Assembly: GCF_041242975.1 (NCBI RefSeq)
Contig: NZ_CP162488.1
Span: forward strand, 3,462,001 to 3,526,000
DNA: 64,000 nt
Origin: Xanthomonas sp. DAR 35659
Lineage (GTDB): Bacteria > Pseudomonadota > Gammaproteobacteria > Xanthomonadales > Xanthomonadaceae
Direction: 5' to 3'
The stretch's first letter is position 1. Each line of letters begins with the position of its first letter. Shown piece by piece: positions 7,073-15,700 of the stretch. The translations under genes and the position numbers were made by a program. The notes beneath the pieces are model-generated. The model was not told the origin of the DNA. It did no database searches and worked only from the letters and a program-made list of their open reading frames with translations.

Positions 7073-8746
7073 CTAGATGGAAAGCGTTGGCACATCGACC
7101 TTCGGCAGCAACCTCGATGTGAAGTGGCGGTCCTTGTAGTACTTGATCTTGTCGCACTTCACCGGATGCGGGATGCCCTCGTACAGGAACACCTCGTGAT
7201 CGTTCCCCATTGCCTTCAGTTCCTGCGGCAGCATCAGCGCCCTCCTCTCCTCCGACACGCTGCGGGTCACGTCCTTGCCGCGCGTGATGTTCTTCTTGCG
7301 GAAGGTGGTGTAGCCGAGCATCTCCGAGTAGTCGTTGGCGTCCTGCTGCTCGCGCGGAGCGTAGAGGATCTGCAGTGCATGATTCGTGATGATCGTGCGC
7401 GAGATGTCCTTGCCGTAGGTCGCGTCCAGCTGCGCCATGCTCTGGATGATCGGCAGAAGGCGGACATTGTAGCCAGCCATGTATGACACCGCCGAGGCGA
7501 TGATGTCGACCTTGCCGATCGCGGTGAACTCATCCATCAGCAGCAGGCATTGATATTTCAGCGCTGGATTGCTCTTGGGCAGTTCCTTGGTGTTGAGGTT
7601 GATGATCTGGCTGAAGAACAGGTTGATGATCAGGCGACTCTCGGCCAGCTTGTTGGGCTGGATGCCGATGTAGATGGTCATCTTCTTCTTGCGCAGGTCG
7701 GTCAGCAGGAAGTCGTTGTCGCTGGTGGCGGCGTCGAGCACCGGGTTGATCCAGGCATTGAGCGGCTCCTTCAACGTTCCCAGGATCGAGGCGAAGGTCT
7801 CGTCGGCCTGCGACAGCATGTTGGAGAACGCCGACTTGGCATTGCTGCTGAGGAAACGCCGCTCCGACAGCGATTTCAGGTACTTCTTCAGATCGCTGCC
7901 GTCGCCCGAGGACAAGCGGTAGATGGCGCCCAGCGTCGGGGTGCCCAGGCCGCCGGGGAAGCCGATATTGCGTTCGTCGTCCCAGTTCTCGAACAGGTAC
8001 AGCGCGAACGCCATGAACGCGTTGCGCGCCTGGCTGACCCAGAATTTCTGGTCGTCCGAGCCGTCCGGGTACAGCATCGCGGCGATGCTCATCAGGTCCG
8101 AGACGCGGAATGCCGGATCGTCGGACACGTAGCTGAGCGGATTCCAGCGATGCGTGCGCCGGTCTTCCGCGAAGGGATTGAACAGGAAGACCTCCTGCCC
8201 CTGGCTGGCGCGCCAGCCGCTGGTAAGGTCGAAGTTCTCCTGCTTGATGTCCAGGACCACGACCGATTCCTGGTACTCGAGCAGGTTCGGGATCACCACG
8301 CCGACACCCTTGCCCGAGCGGGTCGGGGCGGCCAGGATGACGAACTGCTGCCCGCTCAGGCGCACCAGCTTGCCGCGGAACTTGCCCACCACGATGCCGT
8401 TGCCGCTCTGCTTGAACAGGCCGTGCTTGGCGAGGTCGGAGGCGCCGGCGAAGCGGGCGTCGCCGTGCAAGGTCTGCTTGCGCGGCTTGAACATCAGGAA
8501 CAGGGTCAGCAGCGCCAGCAGCCCGGGCAGGCCGAAGCCGAGATAGCCCGCCCACTTGATCTTGCCCACGAACGGCGCGACCTGCGGCATGCCGATCGCA
8601 TGCACGTACTCGTAATAGGTCCTCAGCCCGAACAGCCGGGTATCCAGATTGAGCAACAACAGCACCAAGTAGCCGGAGAGCAAATAGCCGGCAACGCCGG
8701 TGAGCACGACGACTCCCGCCGCCGCCATCAGCTTACGATTCGACAA
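7073..8746 (-). CDS. virD4: VirD4 type IV coupling protein
   Basis: A 557-residue inner-membrane ATPase that recruits substrates to the T4SS. In Xanthomonas it binds the XVIPCD domain of toxic effectors. Two membrane segments lie at about 8-32 and 65-86. Walker A (APTRSGKGVG) is at about 140-149 and Walker B (CLLLMDEFTAIGK) near 398-410. The family motif FNPFAEDRRTHRWNPLSYV lies near 190-205. The product is about the usual length. It ends just before an intrinsic terminator and is preceded by a small unknown gene 35 bp upstream. Confidence 0.95.
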   Translation of the reverse strand: MSNRKLMAAAGVVVLTGVAGYLLSGYLVLLLLNLDTRLFGLRTYYEYVHAIGMPQVAPFVGKIKWAGYLGFGLPGLLALLTLFLMFKPRKQTLHGDARFAGASDLAKHGLFKQSGNGIVVGKFRGKLVRLSGQQFVILAAPTRSGKGVGVVIPNLLEYQESVVVLDIKQENFDLTSGWRASQGQEVFLFNPFAEDRRTHRWNPLSYVSDDPAFRVSDLMSIAAMLYPDGSDDQKFWVSQARNAFMAFALYLFENWDDERNIGFPGGLGTPTLGAIYRLSSGDGSDLKKYLKSLSERRFLSSNAKSAFSNMLSQADETFASILGTLKEPLNAWINPVLDAATSDNDFLLTDLRKKKMTIYIGIQPNKLAESRLIINLFFSQIINLNTKELPKSNPALKYQCLLLMDEFTAIGKVDIIASAVSYMAGYNVRLLPIIQSMAQLDATYGKDISRTIITNHALQILYAPREQQDANDYSEMLGYTTFRKKNITRGKDVTRSVSEERRALMLPQELKAMGNDHEVFLYEGIPHPVKCDKIKYYKDRHFTSRLLPKVDVPTLSI

Positions 8747-8781
8747 GCCCCTATCCTCCCTGATGCACCTTGGCGCCTATT

Positions 8782-9036
8782 CTAGCGTCGGCGCTGGCCG
8801 CCCGGCTTGCTCTGCGACGCCTTTTTTTCGACGCCGACGCCGCCGTCCTGTTCGACCAGATTGTCCAACCAGATCCGCGCCTCGTCCCAGGACATGTCGC
8901 GCGGGTCCAGGCGCGCGCCGCCGTCGGTGGTGATGGTGTAGCCCACGACGTTGGCCGGGTTGTAGTCCGGTTCGTGCGTCAACGCCACGAGGTGGTAGCG
9001 TCCCTTGACTTGAATCGTATGATGGTACTCCACCAT
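8782..9036 (-). CDS. Small protein of unknown function next to virD4
   Basis: An 84-residue protein starting MVEYHHTIQVKGRYH. The start at 9036 was chosen because GAGGAGG lies 8 bases upstream; the ATG six bases earlier is too close to it. The core (residues 1-62) is soluble-looking with predicted beta strands (YHLVALTHE, VVGYTITTDGG) and an acidic helix (WDEARIWLDNLVEQD). The tail (from about 65) is basic and rich in Lys, Gln and Arg. I do not recognise the family. It lies 35 bp upstream of virD4 on the same strand and may share its transcript. Confidence 0.6.
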   Translation of the reverse strand: MVEYHHTIQVKGRYHLVALTHEPDYNPANVVGYTITTDGGARLDPRDMSWDEARIWLDNLVEQDGGVGVEKKASQSKPGGQRRR

Positions 9037-9136
9037 GCGCATGGCCTCCTCGCCTGATCGTGGCCTGGATGCTAAAGCAAGCGGGCCGCCAGGGCCACCG
9101 ACCGCCGGCCGGGACGCGCACCGAACCGCGGGCAAC

Positions 9137-9159
9137 AAAAAAGCCGGCGGGCGCCGGCT
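9137..9159 (-). terminator. Intrinsic terminator of tRNA-Val
   Basis: AGCCGGC and GCCGGCT flank a 4-nt loop, and six T residues follow on the minus strand. It begins 36 bases after the encoded CCA of the tRNA. Confidence 0.8.
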
Positions 9160-9194
9160 TCGTCGTGTTCCACGCATGCATCGCTGGCATGTCG

Positions 9195-9269
9195 TGGTGG
9201 GCGGTACAGGGTTCGAACCTGTGACCCCTACCATGTCAAGGTAGTGCTCTACCGCTGAGCTAACCGCCC
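9195..9269 (-). tRNA. tRNA-Val (anticodon GAC)
   Basis: A 75-nt cloverleaf including an encoded CCA. The acceptor stem pairs GGGCGGT with ACCGCCC, the D-arm has AGCTCAGCGGTAGAGC, and the T-arm has GGTTCGAACCC. The anticodon stem CTACC/GGTAG holds the loop TTGACAT, giving anticodon GAC. A stable-RNA-type promoter lies upstream and an intrinsic terminator downstream, so it is a single-gene unit. Confidence 0.97.
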
Positions 9270-9304
9270 ATCGCTGCTGCGGCCATACCGCTGCAGGGGC
9301 GCGA

Positions 9305-9333
9305 ATCTTAGCCCACCTTGCGGCCAAGAACAA
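9305..9333 (-). promoter_or_regulatory. Promoter of tRNA-Val
   Basis: On the minus strand TTGTTC (9328-9333) and TAAGAT (9305-9310) are 17 bases apart. A GC-rich discriminator (TCGCGCC) follows, as expected for stringently controlled stable-RNA promoters. The predicted start is about 30 nt upstream of the tRNA. Confidence 0.65.
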
Positions 9334-9370
9334 TAGGCGCCGCGGCAGCGGACAGCCGCCCACGACCCGC

Positions 9371-11392
9371 CTAGCCGACCAGGCTGGCCTCGCGCAGTTT
9401 CTTGATCTGGTCGCGTACCCGCGCCGCATCCTCGAATTCCAGATCGCGCGCGTGCTGGTACATCTTCTGCTCCAGCGCCTTGAGCCGGGACGCGATCTCG
9501 GCCGGCTCCAGCATGCGGTAGTCGGCCGGCTCCTCCGCCACCCGGCGCCCCTTGCCCTTGCCCGCCTTGGTGTCGGTGGCGGCGTCGCCGCGCGCGCCCT
9601 CCAGGATGTCCACGATCGGCCGCGCCACCGACTTGGGCGTGATGCCGTGCTCGAGGTTGTACTCCACCTGTTTTTCGCGACGCCGTCCGGTCTCGTCGAT
9701 CGCCGCCTGCATCGAACGGGTCATCCTGTCCGCATACAGGATCGCCTTGCCGCGCAGATTGCGCGCGGCACGGCCGATGGTCTGGATCAGCGAGCCGGTG
9801 GAGCGCAGGAAGCCCTCCTTGTCCGCATCCAGGATCGCCACCAGCGACACCTCGGGCATGTCCAGGCCCTCGCGCAGCAGGTTGATGCCGACCAACACGT
9901 CGAACTTGCCCAGGCGCAGGTCGCGGATGATCTCCACGCGCTCGACCGTGTCGATGTCCGAGTGCAGGTAGCGCACCTTGATCCCGTGCTCGCCCAGGTA
10001 CTCGGTGAGGTTCTCGGCCATGCGCTTGGTCAGCGTGGTGACCAGCACACGATCGCCCGCCGCCACGCGCAGATTGATTTCCGACAGCAGGTCTTCGACC
10101 TGGGTCGCGACCGGACGGATCTCCACTTCCGGATCGATCAGCCCGGTCGGGCGCACCACCAGCTCGGTGATCTCTCCGGCCGATTCGCGCAACTCGTAGG
10201 GACCGGGCGTGGCCGACACGTAGATGCTGCGCGGCGAGCGCGCCTCCCACTCCTCGAAGCGCAACGGCCGGTTATCCAATGCCGATGGCAGGCGGAAGCC
10301 GAATTCCACCAGCGTCTCCTTGCGCGAACGGTCGCCCTTGTACATCGCGCCGATCTGCGGAACGGTGACGTGCGATTCGTCGACCACCAGCAGCGCATCG
10401 GCCGGCAGGTAATCGAACAGGGTCGGCGGCGGCTCGCCGGCGGCCTTGCCGGTGAGGTGCCGCGAGTAGTTCTCGATGCCGTTGCAGTAGCCGACCTCGG
10501 CCATCATCTCCAGGTCGAACTGGGTACGCTGCGCCAGCCGCTGCGCCTCGACCAGCTTGTTCTGCGCGTACAGCTGCTCCAGGCGCTCCTTCAGCTCGAG
10601 CTTGATCGTGTCCACGGCGCTGAGCGTGCGCTCGCGCGTCGTGGCGTAATGGGTCTTCGGGTAGACCGTGTAGCGCTGCAGCTTGCGCAGGGTCTCGCCG
10701 GTCAGCGGATCGAACAGGGTCAACTGTTCGACGTCGCCGTCGAACAGCTCGATGCGCAGCGCTTCGCTGTCCGATTCGGCCGGGAACACGTCGATGACCT
10801 CGCCGCGCACGCGGAACGCGCCGCGATGCAGTTCGTACTCGTTGCGCGTGTACTGCAGCTCGGTCAGGTGCTTGATCAACTGGCGCTGGTCGATGTGCTC
10901 GCCGATCGACAGGATCAGGCGCAGCGACAGATAGTCTTCCGGCGCGCCCAGGCCGTAGATCGCCGAGACCGTCGCCACCACCAGCGCATCGCGGCGCGAC
11001 AGCAGGGTCTTGGTCGCCGCCAGGCGCATCTGCTCGATGTGCTCGTTGATCGAGCTGTCCTTCTCGATGAAGGTGTCCGACGAGGGCACATAGGCTTCCG
11101 GCTGGTAGTAGTCGTAGTAGCTGACGAAGTACTCGACCGCGTTGTTCGGGAAGAACGCCTTGAACTCGCCATACAGCTGCGCCGCCAGGGTCTTGTTCGG
11201 CGCCATCACCAGCGTCGGCTTCTGGATCGCCTGGACCACGTTGGCGATGGTGTAGGTCTTGCCCGAGCCGGTCACGCCCAGCAGGGTCTGCTTGGCCAGG
11301 CCGGCCTCGAACCCGGCCACCAGCTTCTCGATCGCCTGTGGCTGGTCGCCGGCCGGCGAGTATGGCGAGACGAGTTGGAAACGATCGGACAT
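9371..11392 (-). CDS. uvrB: UvrB, excision nuclease subunit B
   Basis: A 673-residue DNA-repair helicase-like protein that verifies damage with UvrA and recruits UvrC. It has Walker A GVTGSGKT (39-46), the damage-probing beta-hairpin ([12 protein letters not shown], about 92-103), helicase motifs such as VDESHVT, and a C-terminal UVR motif ([24 protein letters not shown]) for UvrC. Length and content are normal. The open frame extends 49 codons upstream, but MSDRFQL at 11392 matches family N-termini. It is divergent from the fimT-like gene. Confidence 0.97.
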   Translation of the reverse strand: MSDRFQLVSPYSPAGDQPQAIEKLVAGFEAGLAKQTLLGVTGSGKTYTIANVVQAIQKPTLVMAPNKTLAAQLYGEFKAFFPNNAVEYFVSYYDYYQPEAYVPSSDTFIEKDSSINEHIEQMRLAATKTLLSRRDALVVATVSAIYGLGAPEDYLSLRLILSIGEHIDQRQLIKHLTELQYTRNEYELHRGAFRVRGEVIDVFPAESDSEALRIELFDGDVEQLTLFDPLTGETLRKLQRYTVYPKTHYATTRERTLSAVDTIKLELKERLEQLYAQNKLVEAQRLAQRTQFDLEMMAEVGYCNGIENYSRHLTGKAAGEPPPTLFDYLPADALLVVDESHVTVPQIGAMYKGDRSRKETLVEFGFRLPSALDNRPLRFEEWEARSPRSIYVSATPGPYELRESAGEITELVVRPTGLIDPEVEIRPVATQVEDLLSEINLRVAAGDRVLVTTLTKRMAENLTEYLGEHGIKVRYLHSDIDTVERVEIIRDLRLGKFDVLVGINLLREGLDMPEVSLVAILDADKEGFLRSTGSLIQTIGRAARNLRGKAILYADRMTRSMQAAIDETGRRREKQVEYNLEHGITPKSVARPIVDILEGARGDAATDTKAGKGKGRRVAEEPADYRMLEPAEIASRLKALEQKMYQHARDLEFEDAARVRDQIKKLREASLVG

Positions 11393-11537
11393 TGGCAGCC
11401 TCGGGTGGATGTGAGTGCAACGCTCCCGGCCGACCCCCTGCCGGGAAGATTCCTTACATGGGAACGGTGAACCCTCCCATTCAAGCCCCTGCGCCGCAGA
11501 GCCAGACTGCCAGCCATCCCGTCGCAGGATGGTCGCC

Positions 11538-12077
11538 ATGCAGCAATCCGCAAACCGAGGCTACACAGTGCTGGAGCTCGTCGTCGTGATGGCACTGATC
11601 TGCATCCTGGCCGCGGTCGGCCTGCCGACCTTGCAGACGCTGCTGGAACGGCAACGCCTGGCCACCACGGTCCACCGGCTCAGCACGCAGTTGGCGCTTG
11701 CGCGCAACAGCGCGATTTCATCGCGCGTACCGGTGAGCGCCTGTCCATCGCTGGGCGATGGCGGCTGCCGCGCCGACAGCGACTGGAGCCAGGGCTGGAT
11801 CGTCTATCGCGACCCGGACCAGCAGGGGCAACCTCCGGATCCGGGCAGCATCCTGGCCCAGGAACGCATGCCCGCCACCGGCTCCATGACCCTGCTTTCC
11901 AGCCGCGGCAGGCGCGCCGTTCGATTTCTCGCAGATGGGCGCAGCGCCGGCAGCAACCTCACCATCCGCATCTGCGGCCGCGACCGCCGCCTGTTTGCGG
12001 AGGTCGTGGTGAACAACGTGGGCCGCGTGCGCTCCGCGCGAGCCGCGACGGGGCAACGCTGCAGCGCACCGGGATAA
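11538..12077 (+). CDS. fimT: GspH/FimT-family pseudopilin
   Basis: A 179-residue type IV pilin-like protein. The prepilin peptidase site is G/YTVLE after an 8-residue leader (MQQSANRG), with Tyr at +1 instead of Phe and the usual Glu at +5. A hydrophobic helix follows (about 14-34). The rest is a GspH-like globular domain with paired cysteines ([16 protein letters not shown]). The ATG at 11538 has AGGA 8 bases upstream; an ATG nine bases earlier is possible. It stands alone, away from the pilus operon at 12281-20453, and ends at a bidirectional terminator. Confidence 0.85.
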   Translation: MQQSANRGYTVLELVVVMALICILAAVGLPTLQTLLERQRLATTVHRLSTQLALARNSAISSRVPVSACPSLGDGGCRADSDWSQGWIVYRDPDQQGQPPDPGSILAQERMPATGSMTLLSSRGRRAVRFLADGRSAGSNLTIRICGRDRRLFAEVVVNNVGRVRSARAATGQRCSAPG

Positions 12078-12083
12078 AACGCC

Positions 12084-12109
12084 AAAAGCCGCGATCGCTC
12101 GCGGCTTTT
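12084..12109. terminator. Bidirectional intrinsic terminator between fimT and tRNA-Asn
   Basis: AAAAGCCGCGA and TCGCGGCTTTT form an 11-bp stem around the loop TCGC. A T-run is available on both strands, so it can end fimT from the left and tRNA-Asn from the right. Confidence 0.85.
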
Positions 12110-12117
12110 GCAGGATT

Positions 12118-12194
12118 TGGCGCCCGAAGTTGGACTCGAACCAACGACCCCCTGATTAACAGTCAAGTGCTCTAACCGGCTGAGCTATTCGGGC
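12118..12194 (-). tRNA. tRNA-Asn (anticodon GUU)
   Basis: A 77-nt cloverleaf with encoded CCA. The acceptor stem pairs GCCCGAA with TTCGGGC, the D-arm reads AGCTCAGCCGGTTAGAGC, and the T-arm contains GGTTCGAGTCC. The anticodon loop CTGTTAA gives GTT. Its promoter and terminator are both visible. Confidence 0.97.
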
Positions 12195-12203
12195 GGGGGT
12201 CGC

Positions 12204-12233
12204 ATTGTAGTAGGAACTTCAGGAGTAGTGCAA
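12204..12233 (-). promoter_or_regulatory. Promoter of tRNA-Asn
   Basis: On the minus strand TTGCAC (12228-12233) and TACAAT (12204-12209) are 18 bases apart, followed by a GC-rich discriminator (GCGACC). It lies immediately upstream of the tRNA. Confidence 0.6.
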
Positions 12234-12280
12234 GCACCCGATGCACCCACGCCGTGCCACCGCGGCCAGGACGTTCGGCC

Positions 12281-12757
12281 TCAAAAACAATCCGGATTGG
12301 CGGTGGTGCCGTCGGCACCGGAGAACTTGGTCCCGGACTGGTTGATGCTCAGCGTCCCGCACTTGTCGTTCGCCTGAGGCGAACCCGCTACCGGCGTTGC
12401 CTTCAGCGTGTAGGTGCCTGCCGCCAGATCCTCGACCGACAAGGTGTACTGCGCCGTTCCCTCGCGGGGCGACTGGAAGAAGGTCGGTTCCCAGCCGGTG
12501 TAGTGGTTCTCCGTCGTGCGGTAGCGCTCGGCTTGCTGGGTGAGCTCCATCAGGTCGGCCTTCGCCTGCGCGCGGCGGGACTTGCGCACGTACTCGGTAT
12601 AGGACGGATAGGCGATCGCCGCCAGGATCGCGATGATCGCCACCACGATCATCAGCTCGATCAAGGTGAATCCGCCCATCTTGCGCGACGCTGGCACAAC
12701 GCGATGCCCGGAACGCGCCCGCTGCGCCACGGTCCCGCCGGACAACCTCAGCTTCAT
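12281..12757 (-). CDS. pilE: PilE-type type IV pilin (minor pilin)
   Basis: A 158-residue prepilin with the canonical cleavage site GG/FTLIELMIVVAIIAIL followed by SYTEYVRKSRRAQAKADL. The C-terminal half is a PilE-like globular domain with two cysteines (NDKCGT and the penultimate residue, in PDCF) that probably close the D-loop. The start at 12757 overlaps the pilY1 stop as ATGA, which supports it although the leader (29 residues) is unusually long. PilE in this operon position primes the pilus tip with PilY1 and the other minor pilins. Confidence 0.88.
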   Translation of the reverse strand: MKLRLSGGTVAQRARSGHRVVPASRKMGGFTLIELMIVVAIIAILAAIAYPSYTEYVRKSRRAQAKADLMELTQQAERYRTTENHYTGWEPTFFQSPREGTAQYTLSVEDLAAGTYTLKATPVAGSPQANDKCGTLSINQSGTKFSGADGTTANPDCF

Positions 12758-15700
12758 TTGATTTGCCGCCATGACTGCCTTCCGCAGGAACGCTGGGAGA
12801 TCAGCGAGTTTTCGGGTTTGTTGGGGTTCAACGTGACTTCCTTGCATTGCTGCGGTCCGCCCCCGCCGGTGCATTTCGGATCGGCAGGATCGCAGTACAC
12901 CGGCTCGGACGCGACCGGCTGCGTCACCGCCACGCCACGGCTGGGGGCACCGGACCCGGTGGCGGTGGCACCGACCGAGCCGCCGCTCACCACCGTCCCG
13001 TCCGGCAAGGTCACCTGGCCATACGCCGGCGCGCCAGTCAGCAGGTTCAGGCGATAGAGCCAGTTCTGCCCGCCCGGATCGCAATCCGACGCGACTTCCG
13101 GCTGGTAGGCCGAGAACGACACCGATCCGCTCTGGATGAGCGGCCGGCCGAAGAAGCGCTCGCCGGTCGTCTGGGCCACGCCAGCGGTATTGGTGGTCAG
13201 CAGGTCCAGGTACCAGCCACGGCTCTGCAGGTAGTTGACCGCATTGCGCGAGACCGAGCGAGTTCCGGTGGTCGAGGCCGTGATGGTCTGGGCGACCAGC
13301 GCCGCATCCCGGTCGCCGGTCACCGGCGTTCCGCTGTCCCACACGCCATAGAGACTCTGCACCTGCTGGCCCATCGCACTGCTGTTGTCGCCCACGGTGA
13401 AATAGCGTCCGGTGCCGAAATAGAGCATGTAGCCATTGCCGGGGCCGGTCGCCACTTCGAACTCGCCGGTGATCGGCTGGCGTGCGCCATGCAGGTCGTG
13501 CGCGACGAACATCGGCACGCCGTTGTAGGCGACGTTCCAGTCCGAGGCATGGTCGCCGCTCAGATCGAACTTCCACACGTTGCCCTGCAGGTCGCCACCA
13601 TAGACGGTGTCGACCAGGCCATTGCCGTCGGTATCCAGCGTCACCAGATTGCCCAGGCCGTTGACGTTGACATCGTCATCGTCGTTCGGCCGCAACTTGG
13701 CCAATACGCTGCCAGTCTCGATATCCACGACGAACAACACGGGATCGCTGTTGACGCTGTTGTAGCCATTGCCGATCAGCGCCACCCACTTGCCGTTCTG
13801 CAACGGCACCACGACCGGCTTGCCCATCGCATAGCCAAGTTCGGTGTCGCTCTGTCCGTTGATCTCCCAGAGCACCTCGTCGGCCGAGAACGACGCCGGA
13901 TCGGTGACGTCCAGCGCGAAGGCCGCGCGGCCGCCGGCACCGGCGGTTCCGACCACCACCGTCTTCCAGTGGCCGCCCAGATAGACGTCGGCCGTCGTCA
14001 GCTGCCCGTCGACATAGAACCGGTGGGTATAACCGGAGCCGCCATCGAGGCCGGCGTCGGCGAGAAAACCGGTCTTCCCCAACACGCCATTGGGCACATA
14101 GGCGAAGGTCTCGTCGCCGGCATCGTTGAACGCATGCAGCATGCCGTCGTTGAATCCGGCGTAGATGTACTCGTGCGCCGCCTGCCCCTTGCTGGTCAGG
14201 TAAGCCGCATAGCTTCCGCGCGCGGCGGAGGCCAGGCCGGTGGCCGTCGCCCAGCCGTAGTTCGCCCGCTTGGTCGCGATCACCGGCGCGGAGTTGACGA
14301 TGTCGCCGAGGATCTTCGAGCGGCGGCGGAACGGCGCGGTGTTCTTGGCCGTGCCTTCCATCGTCTGGTCGCCGCGCAGGTAGTCCACCAGTTGACCTGG
14401 CGTGACGTTGCCGCCGAACTTGTTGATGATGTCGCCGGTCGTGTAGCCGAGACGATTGAAGATCTCGGCCGCGTCCGCCGCCGCGCTGCCGCTCGGCGTT
14501 GCGACCAGATTGGCGGCGGTGAACTCGCGCACCACGTTGGAGCGGTTGGTGGAATTCACGCTCGACAGCGCGGTGAAGATCTTGCGCTGCGCGACGCCAG
14601 CGGCATCCGTCGGCATCTTGGCGGCCGCGCTCCATTGCACGGTCCCCAGCAGACCATTCGACAGCACCGGGAACTTCTGCAGGTCGCCGACCCAGTCCGC
14701 TCCGTTGTTGTAGTTTCCGTAGCTGGGCGCCACCACATAGGAACTGGACGACACCCGTGCACCGGACACGGAGACGGTTCCGCTACTTCCGTTCTGGTTC
14801 TCGATCGCATCGAACGTCTTGGTGAGCTGCGCCTTCAGGTACAGCGGGTTGGTCACCAGGAAGTAGTTGTCGGGCGTGCCATCGTTGTTGGCGTCGGGGT
14901 TGAGATCGGTGCCGTACTTCGCGGCGTACCAGAGCGGGCTCTCGAGCAGGCTGGCGCCCACGTTGTTGCCCACATTGAAGGTACGCGTGGCATTGAGCGG
15001 CAGGCCGACGCAGTCGTTCGGGGGCGCCTGGGTATTGCAATAGCCGGGCGCGCGACCGGGCGGCGTATTCAGGCGATAAGCGACATTGTCGCCGCCTTGA
15101 TCCTTCACTTCCAGGTACACGCCATCGGCAGTGGTACCGGAAATCACATAGCCCATGTACTGACTGATGCCGCCAGCGGCGTACTCGGACGACAGGGACA
15201 CGACCAACTGATTGGTCTGATTGACGGCCAGCGTGTAGAGCACGAAGGCATCCATGTCGTGGTCGGCGCCCTGCTCCACATCCTCGTAGTTGATACGGAA
15301 CTCCGCATACGGCCGGCCGCCGTTGGTATTGGCGTCGTGATCGCGGCCGCGCGGATCGGTGTTGGCCACCTTCTGGACGTAGAAGTCCACGATCTGATTG
15401 GTCGGCTGGAAATTGCTGGTCGCACTGATGTTGCTGCCGGCCACGGATTTGGCGAACGGCACCAGGGTGATGCTGCCATCGCCGACCGGGAACTTGAACT
15501 TGGGCAACGGCGACGCCAACGCCACCGAGTAGGTGCGCATGTGCTTGTCGCCGCCGACGAACTTGGTGGCGCCATAGCGGGCCACGCCGGCGGAATAGAA
15601 GGTGCCCTGCTTGCTGGGCTCTTCCGGCGACAGGCCGCGGACCGTCGAAAGATTGCTGACCGTCTTCGGCGTCGGCGCGTTGTCGGTCACGCCGTTCGAC

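Noticed and set aside
1..9036. XVIPCD effector or immunity gene inside the T4SS cluster
   Set aside because: No product here has the effector C-terminal pattern; the 84-residue gene shows no lipoprotein signal either.
9037..9429. Upstream extension of the 84-residue gene
   Set aside because: The extension would read through tRNA-Val and its terminator; the Shine-Dalgarno fixes the start at 9036.
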